The notes under the pieces were generated by a model. The model saw nothing but the letters and a program-made list of their open reading frames with translations. It was not told where the DNA came from and did not search any database. Below, in pieces: positions 10,463 to 19,840 of a DNA stretch of 64,000 bases. The stretch's first letter is position 1; each line of letters begins with the position of its first letter. The stretch comes from CAWFGS01 sp963815535. GTDB lineage: Bacteria; Pseudomonadota; Alphaproteobacteria; Sphingomonadales; Sphingomonadaceae. Position numbers and translations under genes: made by a program. The stretch covers positions 124,001 to 188,000 of the forward strand of contig CAWFGS010000002.1 of the NCBI GenBank assembly GCA_963815535.1, given 5' to 3'.

Positions 10463-11571
10463 GCGGTCACCCGCTGGCGAATGCGTGCATCGTTGGCATT
10501 GTCGGCATCGCCGCGTGCGAGGGGGTGAGGGTACAGGCGCGCGATCGTCTGGGCGAGCTGTGCCGGCGGCTGGGTCGCGCTGGACAGTCCGGCAGTGACG
10601 ACCGCGCCGGGCATGCCCCACACCGCGGATGTTGCGGCATCCTGCGCGTAGATGCGCCCGCCCGCCGCGAAGATGTCGCGCGCGCCGCTGCAACCATCCC
10701 GTCCCATGCCCGACAGAACCACGCCGCCGGCCCGCTTGCCATAAACGGCGGCGATGGAAGCGAACATGGGATCGGCGGACGGCATGCAATTGCTGGCGAC
10801 GGGCGTGCGGTCGATGGCGATGGCGACGCCCGAGCGCGTGTTCTCCACCACGGCATGGCCGCCCGCATCGGCGATGATGATGCGACCGGGCAGGACCGAG
10901 CTGCCCTGCGTTCCCAATAGGGTTTCACGGCCCGACAGCTGTCCGATCTGCTGCGCGAACACGTCCATGAAGTTTGCAGGCAGATGTTGGGTGATGATTA
11001 TCGGCACATCCAGCCAGGCGGGCAAGTGGTTCAAGAACTGGCCGATCGCGTGAATGCCGCCCGTGGATGCGCCGATGGCGAGTATCGAAGGCGGCAGCGT
11101 GGATGGGTTCGCGGCGCGGTGCGGTTCGGGATCGGCTGGGGGCCTTACGCCCCGCACCGGACCAAGAGCGGTGATGCGCGCGATCAAAGTGTCGCGGTAA
11201 TGATCGTCGAACGCGCCGGACACAGGTTTCGCCATAGTGTCGGCGGCCCCCATCGCCAGCGCCGTCAGGGTCTGCCGCGCCCCCTCTGCGGCGAGCGACG
11301 ACACCACCAGAACTTGCGTGTCGGGCGCAAGCCGCTGGATGCGCGGCAGCGCCTCCAGCCCACCCATGCCGGGCATTTCCAGATCGAGCAGGATGACGTC
11401 GGCGGGGTTGGTGGCCAGTTCTTCCAACGCCCGTTCCGCCGTTCCCACGCTGGCCACGACCCGGCGGTGGACGGGGTCGTGGATCATGCGGGTAAAAGCG
11501 GTCCGGGCGACGATGGAATCGTCCACGATCATGACCCTGACGGGTCCGGTATGGTTGGACGCAAAGGACAC
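10459..11571 (-). CDS. cheB: Chemotaxis response regulator / protein-glutamate methylesterase CheB
   Basis: This intact 370-residue protein combines a receiver domain with a methylesterase. The receiver has VMIVDDS and the phospho-acceptor Asp63 in LLDLEMPGMGG. After a proline-rich linker, the C-terminal esterase shows the catalytic triad: Ser169 in AIGASTGG, His196 in ITQHLP and Asp292 in SGMGRDG. It removes methyl groups, or deamidates glutamines, on chemoreceptors when phosphorylated by CheA, opposing CheR. It lies between the CheY-like gene (21 bases upstream) and cheR (four-base overlap). Regulation is presumably through the single polycistronic message starting near cheA. Confidence 0.95.
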   Translation of the reverse strand: MSFASNHTGPVRVMIVDDSIVARTAFTRMIHDPVHRRVVASVGTAERALEELATNPADVILLDLEMPGMGGLEALPRIQRLAPDTQVLVVSSLAAEGARQTLTALAMGAADTMAKPVSGAFDDHYRDTLIARITALGPVRGVRPPADPEPHRAANPSTLPPSILAIGASTGGIHAIGQFLNHLPAWLDVPIIITQHLPANFMDVFAQQIGQLSGRETLLGTQGSSVLPGRIIIADAGGHAVVENTRSGVAIAIDRTPVASNCMPSADPMFASIAAVYGKRAGGVVLSGMGRDGCSGARDIFAAGGRIYAQDAATSAVWGMPGAVVTAGLSSATQPPAQLAQTIARLYPHPLARGDADNANDARIRQRVTA

Positions 11572-11592
11572 GGCGCGGCGTTCCGGTGGCGT

Positions 11593-11958
11593 TTATTCGA
11601 AGCCGACCAGTTGCAGTTTTACCTGCAGGGTTTCGTGATCGAACGGTTTCATTATGTATTCGTCCGCGCCCGCACCGATCGCTTCTCTAATGTGGGACAC
11701 GTCGTTTTCGGTTGTGCAGAACACCACTTTCGGCTTGTCGCCGCCCGGTGTCTGGCGCAGATGGACGATGAATTCGATGCCCGTCATCACCGGCATGTTC
11801 CAATCCAGCAAAATGACATCGGGCATCGCCTGCGCGCACGCCTCCAGCCCCAGCTGGCCGTTTTCCGCTTCCGACACATCGAACGCCAGCGATTCCAGAA
11901 TGTGGCGCGACACTTTGCGGATGACGCGGGAATCATCGACGATCAGGCAGGTTTTCAT
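11593..11958 (-). CDS. CheY-like single-domain response regulator
   Basis: This 121-residue stand-alone receiver has acidic pocket residues Asp8 and Asp9 (LIVDDSR), phospho-acceptor Asp52 (LLDWNMPVMTG), the conserved Thr in CTTEND (82-83) and Lys104 (IMKPF). It should accept phosphate from the histidine-containing domain of the CheA encoded just upstream and then act on the flagellar motor or another output. The wording FCTTEND and EYIMKPFDHETL is typical of the CheY-like regulators found in alphaproteobacterial chemosensory operons. Several such proteins usually coexist in one genome, so I do not assign cheY as a symbol. The frame is intact. Confidence 0.92.
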   Translation of the reverse strand: MKTCLIVDDSRVIRKVSRHILESLAFDVSEAENGQLGLEACAQAMPDVILLDWNMPVMTGIEFIVHLRQTPGGDKPKVVFCTTENDVSHIREAIGAGADEYIMKPFDHETLQVKLQLVGFE

Positions 11959-12057
11959 AGGGTTACGTCCATCATGTTGGGGCGAAAGATTATGCCGTGT
12001 TACGGGAGTGATAGTAACTATCGGCTTAAAGATCGGGGCAGTATCGGATGCGTGTTT

Positions 12058-14706
12058 CTACGAACCCGCGGCTTGCATCGCAGGCAGCCGAACTGCGGCA
12101 TTCGGCCCTTTCACCAGCGCGCGAATGTCGATCAGCAAGGCGGGGCCGAGATCGGTTTCGATCATGCCGTCCGTCACCCGGCGCCAGCCCGCGCCGATAT
12201 CGCCCGCCATAGGTTGTGGACCGGCAAGGCACGGCACGGCATCGCGGACGCTGTCCACCAGCAGAGCGTGAGTGTGCCCATCCAGATCGACGACGATGGC
12301 CATCTGGTCGGCATCCTTTGCGCGATCATCCGCGCAACCGGTCGCGGCGGCGCAGTCGATGACGGTCATGGCTTTGCTGCGAAGGGCCGCCACGCCGCGA
12401 ACATGCGGCTGCGTCAGGGGGACGGGCGTGATCGCGGGCCGTTCGATGACGGTCCGCACATCCGCCGCGCGGAACGCCGCCAAGTGCCCGGCGATATACG
12501 TCAGCAGGGCAAGTTCGCCGATCATGCGCGCCGCCGTTCCGGCGCTGCCAATGGCGATGCCGAGTACCGGGGCATCATTCACCAACGCGGCAGGATCGAG
12601 GATAACGGTCACTTCGCCATCCACGATGGCCATGCCTTCCGATCCCGCCAGTCCCGGTGTCCTGGTAACGGCGCCTGAAATGGCTGCGAAATCGCAGACC
12701 GTCGCGACGCAATAGGATACGTCCCCGTCCCCGCACGTCAGACGCAGACACCGCAATTTGTCCGGCAATGGACCCGGTGGCAGGCCGTGAAGCGCAACGA
12801 TCCGGCCCCTGACGGACGCGAAATTGCCGTTCCCCATCCCGCCCTGCGCCATGTCCCGCGTCACCTCCGCTGCGGAAATCGTTTCGATGCGGTGCAAGTG
12901 CGTCATGCGGACGGCCACGCGCCGCCCGTCGAACCCGACGGCGACGATCACGCGATTTGCCGCGTCCGGCTGCGCCACGATATCGTCCGTAACGTCCCGG
13001 CGTGCGGAACGGATGGTGTTGACGTCCGCCAGGCCCAGCCGGTCGGCGATGGCGGGCATGTCCAGCATCAGCATCGGGCAGCCGTCCTCTCGTAAAGTCG
13101 TGCCGGCATAGATGCCTGCCTGCACCAAAGCGGGGGGCAAGGGTTTGATGACCAGATCGTCATGATCGAATACCGTATCGACCGTCATCGCGAAGATAGA
13201 CCCGTCCGCCAGCCGGACCATCACGACGGTTTCACCGGGCGTCGCGCACTCTTCCACCGGATCGACCGTTAATCCCAGCAGATCGGCCAGGGACACCACC
13301 GGAACCCGTTTCCCGCGGAACATCGCCATCCGACTGTCCCCGACCCGAGTGAAAGCGCTCTCGTCCTCGTCGCCTGAGGAATGCTGGCGCAGTTCCTGAA
13401 TGTAGGAGCGCGGAATGGCGAAGCGATGCGACCCGACGCCCACGGTCAGGGCGGTCACGATGCCCAGCGTCAACGGCACTTCCAGTGCGAACCGTGTGCC
13501 TTCGCCGGGGGCGCTGATGGTGCGGATCGAACCGCCGACCCGTTCCAGATTAGATCGCACCACGTCCATCCCCACGCCGCGCCCGGATATCGAATTGGCA
13601 ACGGCTTTGGTGGTCAGGCCGGGTTCGAATATCAGCTGCAAAATATCATCGCGCGGCATCGCTTTTATGGCGTCGGCAGTCAGCATCCCGTTGGCGACCG
13701 CTTTGGCACCGATGGCATCTTCGTTCAGGCCGTGGCCGTCGTCGCTGACCATGATCGTGATCTTGTTGCCCGATTGCCAAGCGGAAATGGTCAACAGCCC
13801 TGCAGCCTGTTTGCCCGCTTTGACCCGGTCCGCAGGCATTTCGATGCCGTGATCGATCGCATTGCGAATGATATGCGTCAGCGGATCGCGAATGCTTTCG
13901 ATCATTTCGCGATCCAGTTCGACATCGTCGCCGTTGATTTCCACCAGCACCCGCTTGTCGAGATCGGCGGAGAGATCGCGGACCAAACGGGGCAGGGCGC
14001 CGAACAGATGGCCGATCCGCTGCATCCGCATATTGGTGACCGCTTCGCGCACATCGGTCAGGATGCCGGTCAGATGATCGAATGCGTGCGCCATTGCGGC
14101 GGCGTGCGCGCCGCCGTCCCCCTCGCGCAGTCGGCGGGCCAGATCGTTGCGGGCAAGCACCATGTCGGACACGCCGTTCATCACGCGGTCCAGCAGATCG
14201 ACCGGCAGCCGCACCGAACGGATGGCGGTCGGTGCGGCGGACGCATCCGTTTTTTCGGCAAGTTCCAGCAAGGGCGTTTTTGCGTGAGCGTTTGGATGCG
14301 TTTCCGGGGCGGATTGCGTATCGCTGGACCCCAGCGCGTCGAGCAGGGGCGAATCGTCGCTTGCCCCAAGAGCCAAGTCGTCGCCAGCCTCGATCATGTC
14401 GGCCAGCATGCCGATCCGGTCGATCACCGCCAGCACCGCATCGACCAGCGCCGCGTCGGCGCAGCGGCGTTCGCTGCGAATATCGGCCAATACGCTTTCG
14501 GCGGCGTGGCTCAAGGTTTCGAGGCGCGGGAAATCGAAGAAGCCGCAATTGCCCTTCACCGTGTGGACCATGCGGAATATGGCATCGAGGCGGGTATGAT
14601 CGGATGGGTCGGCTTCCCACGCGATCAGTTCCGCCTGGCTCGCGGCGAGCATTTCGCGCGTTTCCGCAACGAATTCGGTCAGCAGATCATCCATCGCAAA
14701 GCCCAT
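12058..14706 (-). CDS. cheA: Chemotaxis histidine kinase CheA with additional CheW-like modules
   Basis: This intact 882-residue protein begins with an HPt domain carrying phospho-acceptor His48 (MVHTVKGNCGFF). A short linker without an obvious P2 domain leads to the dimerisation helices (about 163-225). The HATPase region has THIIRNAIDHGIE, VSDDGHG and GRGVGMDVV (about 275-380), then the usual CheW-like P5 domain (about 400-540). The protein then runs another 340 residues. These contain two more stretches resembling CheW folds (about 565-690 and 710-870), the last with HVRGVAALRSKAMTVIDCAAA and a TDLGPALLIDIRAL strand. A typical CheA ends after P5. No separate cheW gene is present in the operon, so the extra modules may replace it (inference). 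The alternative start ATG 14694 is five codons in. Confidence 0.9.
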   Translation of the reverse strand: MGFAMDDLLTEFVAETREMLAASQAELIAWEADPSDHTRLDAIFRMVHTVKGNCGFFDFPRLETLSHAAESVLADIRSERRCADAALVDAVLAVIDRIGMLADMIEAGDDLALGASDDSPLLDALGSSDTQSAPETHPNAHAKTPLLELAEKTDASAAPTAIRSVRLPVDLLDRVMNGVSDMVLARNDLARRLREGDGGAHAAAMAHAFDHLTGILTDVREAVTNMRMQRIGHLFGALPRLVRDLSADLDKRVLVEINGDDVELDREMIESIRDPLTHIIRNAIDHGIEMPADRVKAGKQAAGLLTISAWQSGNKITIMVSDDGHGLNEDAIGAKAVANGMLTADAIKAMPRDDILQLIFEPGLTTKAVANSISGRGVGMDVVRSNLERVGGSIRTISAPGEGTRFALEVPLTLGIVTALTVGVGSHRFAIPRSYIQELRQHSSGDEDESAFTRVGDSRMAMFRGKRVPVVSLADLLGLTVDPVEECATPGETVVMVRLADGSIFAMTVDTVFDHDDLVIKPLPPALVQAGIYAGTTLREDGCPMLMLDMPAIADRLGLADVNTIRSARRDVTDDIVAQPDAANRVIVAVGFDGRRVAVRMTHLHRIETISAAEVTRDMAQGGMGNGNFASVRGRIVALHGLPPGPLPDKLRCLRLTCGDGDVSYCVATVCDFAAISGAVTRTPGLAGSEGMAIVDGEVTVILDPAALVNDAPVLGIAIGSAGTAARMIGELALLTYIAGHLAAFRAADVRTVIERPAITPVPLTQPHVRGVAALRSKAMTVIDCAAATGCADDRAKDADQMAIVVDLDGHTHALLVDSVRDAVPCLAGPQPMAGDIGAGWRRVTDGMIETDLGPALLIDIRALVKGPNAAVRLPAMQAAGS

Positions 14707-14777
14707 CGATCATCGGGTCGCTATGTCATGCGATAGTTAACAAACTTGCAGCGCAGCGGCAGGTGCAACGCCGCGCA

Positions 14778-16210
14778 TCATTGTGTGGCGGCCCCGTCCC
14801 CTTGCGACCTGGCCGCATTTGTATTGGCTTTGGTGTTGGCGGCGGACAGCACGCGCAGCACGATGATCGCCGCGACCAGTCCACCCAGCACATTCGCAGC
14901 CAGTTCCGCCGTATAAATCGCGTCCGCGCCCAGAACGGACCGCAGCAGATAGGCAACGGGCAACATCACCACGAATACGCGCGCGACCGATTGCAGCAAG
15001 GCGGTGTTGCTGCGATCGACGGCGTTCAGTGCGCCGTTGCTGACGATCAACAGACCGAACCCGGCATAGCCCCAGGCGGCGATGGTCAGATAGTCGCGGA
15101 ACTGGTCGATAATCTGCGGATCGTCCGAAAAGAACCCCGCGAACCAGCGCGCGCCCCAAACCAGCACCATGGCGATGGCGAGGCCGTATGCCAGGCAGAA
15201 CCCGAACGCCCAGCGCACGGCCAGGCGGGACCGGTCCGGCAGGCCCGCGCCCCAATTTTGCCCCACGATCGCGCCGATCGATGCGGACAGGCCCAGCAGC
15301 GGCACGACGGCGAAACTTTGCAACCGGCCCGCCGCACCGAACCCCGCCACCGCCGCTTCGCCCTGCGTGGCGATCAGCGCGGTCAGCACGGCACAGCCCG
15401 ATCGGATTGATGGCGTTGGAAAAGGCCGCCGGGGCCGCCACTGCGCCGATCGCGCGAATGGCCTGCACCACCTTCGCCATACCCAGCGCGCCCAAAGTCA
15501 TCGGCTGGAACGGCAGATCGGTCCGGGCGAGCAGGACGAATCCCAGCACGCTCGCGATCGCCCATCCCGCGATCGTGGCATAGGCCGCGCCCGCAATGCC
15601 GAACCCTTCGAACCCGAATGCGCCGGTAATCAGGATCGGGTCCAGCGCCCAGTTCGCGGCGGCATAGGTGATCGAAACGATGGAAGTCAGTTTCGCCGCG
15701 CCCTGTCCGCGCAGCACTCCGTTCAGACCCATGATCGCCATCAGCAACGGGAACCCCAATGCGAAGGGCTGCATATAGATGCGGATGAAGCGCATTTGCC
15801 CCTCATCCGCCTGCATCAGCGCGAACAGAGGGTCGAGCAGGGCGTATAGCGCGATCGCGGCCAGCACGCCTGCCGCCAGGGCGAACAGCACACCGACATT
15901 GGCGCGCTGCACCGCCAGATCGTGATCGCCCGCGCCCAATGTTCGCGCGACGACGGAATTGATCCCCACCGAAATGCCGACGCCCAGACTGGTCAGCGAC
16001 ACGCTGATGGGAAAGATGAACGCGATCGCGGCCAGCTGCACCGGCGCCCAGCTGACCGATGAAATACGCATCGACCAGCCCGATCGACATGATCGCGGCC
16101 ACGCCGATGATCATCGGCAGCGTTTGCGACACCAGATGCCCGCGGATGGATCCCCGCGTCAGTTTGGCAGTCCGGTTCATCCCCGCGCGGTAGCGGGCGG
16201 CGGCCATCAT
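14778..16210 (-). CDS. MATE family multidrug/Na+ efflux transporter
   Basis: About 12 membrane helices are predicted over 470 residues. The N-terminal segment is RGHLVSQTLPMIIGVAAIMSIGLVD-AYFIGQLG, the hallmark first MatE helix. It is followed by PISVSLTSLGVGISVGINSVVAR and LMAIMGLNGVLRGQGAAK. The second MatE half has GLSASIGAIVGQNWGAG. Such proteins export cationic drugs or metabolites in exchange for Na+ or H+. The frame changes twice, near 16065 and 15395, and the three pieces join into a full-length protein. The start could be ATG 16210, 16207 or 16180. It reads away from the divergent aldolase gene. Substrate unknown. Confidence 0.88.
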
Positions 16211-16283
16211 GGGAAGCGATGTCTTGCCCCCACCGGGGCAGCCGTGCGATACCGGTCGGACCGGGAATGCGAGGGAGACGATT

Positions 16284-17059
16284 ATGGCGACGCAGCTAAA
16301 ACCGGCCGATGGGCCGAACATCGATTGCACGGATGCCGAATGGCAGGCCCGGCTCGATCTCGCCGCATGTTATCGCATATTCGACCATCTCGGCTGGTCG
16401 GAATCGATCTACAACCATATTTCCGTGAAAGTGCCGGATGAAGACGACACGTTCCTGATCAATCCGTTCGGCCTGCTTTACGACGAGGTAACGGCATCGA
16501 ACCTGGTGAAGATCGATGTCGAGGGAAACACCATCGGCAGTTCGAAATATATGGTCAACAAGGCGGGCTTCACCCAGCATGCCTATTTCCACGAACATCT
16601 CAGCCACGCCCACGCGATCTGCCATGTCCACACCACCGCCACGATGGCGGTATGCAGCAGCGAACAGGGGTTGCTGCCGACCAATTTCTACGCCTGCAAT
16701 TTTGCAGGACAGATCGGCTATCACGATTTCGAAGGGGTCACGGTCCGGTCCGAAGAAGGCGAACGGCTGGTGAAAAATCTGGGCGACAAACGCATCCTTA
16801 TGCTTCGCAATCACGGGCCGGTCGTAATCGGGCGCACGCTGCCTGAAATGTTCGTACAGATGTGGGCATTGCAGCGCGCCTGCGAAATACAGGTTGCGAC
16901 CTTGGGCATGGGGCAGCCGCTGCACGTATCCGCAGGACGTGGTCGATGTGCATCAGCGCGATCTGTCGCAGATGACGTCGCAGGGCGGGGCGGGCCTGTT
17001 CGATTTCGAAGCGTGGAAGCGCCGGATCGACCGCATCGATACAAGCTGGCGCGACTGAT
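16284..17059 (+). CDS. Class II aldolase/adducin family protein
   Basis: The protein of about 257 residues belongs to the AraD/FucA-like aldolase_II family. It shows the acidic residue in HLGWSESIYNHIS, the metal-binding His pair in HAICHVHTTAT (HxH), and the third metal His in RNHGPVVIG. These enzymes are zinc-dependent aldolases, epimerases or decarboxylases, and many homologues of this subtype are uncharacterised. A GAGGGAGA stretch ten bases upstream of ATG 16284 serves as ribosome binding site and fixes the start. The frame changes once near 16928, after GQPLH, and then reads YPQDVVDVHQRDLSQM to a stop at 17059. The next gene starts 11 bases later, suggesting an operon with the 2Fe-2S protein. 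Confidence 0.87.
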
Positions 17060-17070
17060 CGGGCGGCCCC

Positions 17071-17611
17071 ATGTCGCGCATGACCGTCAACGACCGTCCG
17101 GTCGAATTCGCGATGGACGACGGCCACGCCTTTGCTGTGGGCCCTGCGCGATGCCGCCAATCTGACCGGCACGAAATATGGCTGCGGCGTGGGCGATTGC
17201 GGGGCGTGCATGGTCATCGTCGATGGGGAGGCGCTGCGGTCCTGCCTGATCACCATCGCAGAGGCCGAAGGGCGCTTCGTCACGACGATCGAGGGGTTGG
17301 CGCGCGACCGGTCGCACCCGGTGCAGCAGGCGTTGGTGGCGCAGCAGGCGATCCAGTGCGGGTTCTGCACGCCGGGCATCGCGATTGCGGGCGCCGCTTT
17401 GCTGGCGAAGAACGCCAACCCGTCCGAAGCCGAAATTGCGGCGGCGATCCCCAATCTGTGCCGCTGCGGCGTCTATCCGCGGCTGGCTCGCGCCATTCAG
17501 CAGGCGGGGCGGGTTGCGCGGCGACAGGAAACGATCAGCGCCGCACCTGCGCCCGGCATCGATGCCGCCGATGCCGCCCGCGCGGTTCCGGCGATGCGTG
17601 ATGCGGAATGA
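17071..17611 (+). CDS. Xanthine-dehydrogenase-type [2Fe-2S] subunit (IorA/CoxS-like), no partner nearby
   Basis: About 179 residues form the small iron-sulfur subunit of a molybdenum hydroxylase. The N-terminal plant-type ferredoxin has CGVGDCGAC plus the later Cys in LRSCLITI. The helical second cluster domain has CGFCTPG and LCRCG. In this family the subunit passes electrons between a large molybdopterin subunit and an acceptor. The partner large subunit normally follows, but here a TonB receptor on the other strand begins within five bases of the stop. The C-terminal 30 residues, rich in Ala, Asp and Arg, are not part of the fold. The frame changes once near 17112 (MDD to ATPLLWALRDAAN). 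The start is ATG 17071 or 17080. Confidence 0.85.
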
Positions 17612-17614
17612 TCC

Positions 17615-19735
17615 CTACAGGCTGAACCGCACGCCCACGCGCGCCGAAAACGGTTTGGCGGGCTGGATGTTGTTGTCCCCGTGGGCGCTGGGGAAATAGC
17701 TTTCGTCGAACAGGTTTTCGATGTTGAGCTGCACCGAAACCCGCTCGTTCACCTCGTAATACGCCGCTGCGTCGAACCGCCAGTACGACGGCAGCACGAC
17801 TTCGTTGCTGAAGCTGGCGAATTGTTCGCCCTGATGGATGACGCCCAGCCCGATGCCGAACCGGTCCGTCAGATCGACGTGGTTCCAGGCCGCGATCTGG
17901 CTTTCGGGCAATTGCTGCAACCGGGTTCCCGCATCGGCGAACACGCTGTCGCTGGTGATCGATCCGTCCAGGAAGGTGTAGCCGATATTCGCTTCCCACC
18001 CCGGCAGGATTTCACCCGTCAGGCTCAGTTCGAACCCCTCCACCCGGCTTTCGCCCAGCAGCGTGGTCAGCCCGGTATTGGCAGGATCGGCCGCGCGGGT
18101 GTTGGTCCGATCCAGCCGGAACGCGGCGGCGGTGGCGAACAGTTGCGGCGTAATCAGCCATTTCGCACCGACCTCGTAATTGGTGAACCGCTCCGGCTCG
18201 AACGCGCTGGCGCCCGGCGACAGGATCAGAAACTGATCGCCCGCTTGCGGCAGGAAGCTTTGCGAATAGCTGGCGTAGAGCGACAGGTCCGGCATCGGCT
18301 TGACGATGATGCCGAACCGTGGGCTGACCTTTTCGTCCACCCGGCTGCCGTCGATGCCGGTCAAGAGATCGACAGTGTCGAGATCGAACCGGTCCCAGCG
18401 CAGCCCCGCGACGATCTCCAGATGGTCGCCGATCGCGATCTGATCCTGAATGTAAGCGGACAGCACGCCAAGTTCGCTGTCGCGGTTGCGGACCAGCGGA
18501 GTCAGGCCGACGGACGGAAACACGCTGTTGCGCGCGAGCGGTATGGCAGCGTCGCTCAACACCGCGTCGAACCGGCCGTTTTGCGTATCCTGCGTGCGTC
18601 GCTTCGAACCCGGCGAGCACGCGTGTGACCGATGGGGCCGGTGGCGAATTCGGCGATGAAATTGATCTGTCCGATTAGATTTTCGCGGTCCGTGAAATCT
18701 TCATACCCGCTGAGCGATACCGTGCTGCCGTCGGTTCCGCGCGGCAGGATGTTGGCGTAAACCTTGTCGTAATTGGCGTATTGCACGCTGGCATTGGCGG
18801 ACAATGCGGCGGAGAAGCGATGGTCGATCCGGCTGCGAGCGATATGCACTTTGGACCGGGCATCGTTGAACCCCGGCACGCCGAAGAATGCTCGGTCGAA
18901 CCCGCGCACCGGCTCTCCATCCAGCGCCGGAACGCCGCGATCGACCAACTCGGCTGTCATCGTCATAGGTATAATGCGCGGTGATGCGCGTATCGGGGCC
19001 GATCTGAGCGGTGACGGTGGGCGATATGCCGACGAAGCGCCCTTCGTAGAAGTCGCGATGGCTGTCGAATTCTTCGTACGTCGCGCTGATGCGGGCGGCG
19101 ATACCATCGGTGAGCGGGGCGTTGGCATCGGCGGTCAGGGCGAACGCGCCGAAACTGTCCACCTGAGCATTGGCGTTCACCGACCGGCCGGCGAAATTGG
19201 CAGTCCGGCTGACCCGGTTGATGACCCCGCCGCCGCCGCCACGCCCGAAGATCAGCGCGTTGGCGCCTTTCAGAACCTCGATCCGTTCGACATTGTAAAG
19301 CGAACGGTAATATTGCGCGTCGTCCCGCAGACCGTCGAGGTAGAAATCGGCAGTGCTTTCCTGACCGCGAATGAACACCTCGTCGCGATGCCCTTCGCCC
19401 GTTTCCAGGCTGATGCCGGGGACGTAGCGCAACGCCTCGCCCAGTTGCGTGATGGATTGATCGGCCAGCTGATCGTCGGTGATGACGGCGACCGTTTGCG
19501 GCACGTCGATCAGGGGAGTGGGCGTTTTGGTGGCGGTGGACCCGTCCTGCATGGTGTAGCCGTTCCTGGCCCCGGTCACCACGATGTCACTTGGCAGATA
19601 GTCGCGGTCGGCATCGGCTTGCGAACTGGCACCGACATCGGACCCCGCATCGGTCGCGGAGGAAGCCGGGCAGGCGATCAGGGCGAATGCGGTCGTGCCA
19701 AGCAGGGGGGCAACGAAACGAAGGCGGCGAATCAT
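17615..19735 (-). CDS. TonB-dependent siderophore receptor
   Basis: A signal peptide (MIRRLRFVAPLLGTTAFALIACPASSA) precedes a TonB-box-like DIVVTGARNGY. The plug domain follows (TPTPLIDVPQTVAVITDDQL, VFIRGQESTADFYLDGLRDD, VERIEVLKGANALIFGRGGG), then a 22-strand barrel ending NLFDESYFPSAHGDNNIQ and the C-terminal aromatic-type strand VGVRFSL. The signature is that of TonB-siderophor receptors (FhuA/FecA/catecholate types), so it likely imports a ferric siderophore across the outer membrane using TonB energy. The ATG at 19735 is backed by the signal peptide. A Fur-like palindrome sits 41 bases upstream. The frame changes at about three places between 18550 and 18980; the pieces join into some 700 residues. 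Confidence 0.88.
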
Positions 19736-19775
19736 GGAAGTCCGATCGGGCAAGCAGAAGAATGCCGATCCTCTA

Positions 19776-19798
19776 TTGCGAACAATTCTCATTTGCAA
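19776..19798 (-). promoter_or_regulatory. Fur-type operator upstream of the TonB receptor
   Basis: An imperfect 23-base palindrome has outer arms TTGCAAATGAG and TTGTTCGCAA on the minus strand around AATTG. It resembles the iron-responsive operators found before TonB receptors in alphaproteobacteria, and it lies 41-63 bases before the receptor ATG, where it could overlap the promoter. It is locally AT-rich in a GC-rich region. It most likely represses the receptor when iron is plentiful (inference from motif and position). Confidence 0.65.
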
Positions 19799-19840
19799 CA
19801 GCCGCGTCGAACTTTCCCGCGCCGCTATTGCCGATCCGGG

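Noticed and set aside
10984..14736. Long plus-strand frames opposite cheB, the CheY-like gene and cheA
   Set aside because: They run antisense to intact chemotaxis genes and are His/Gln/Arg-rich shadows.
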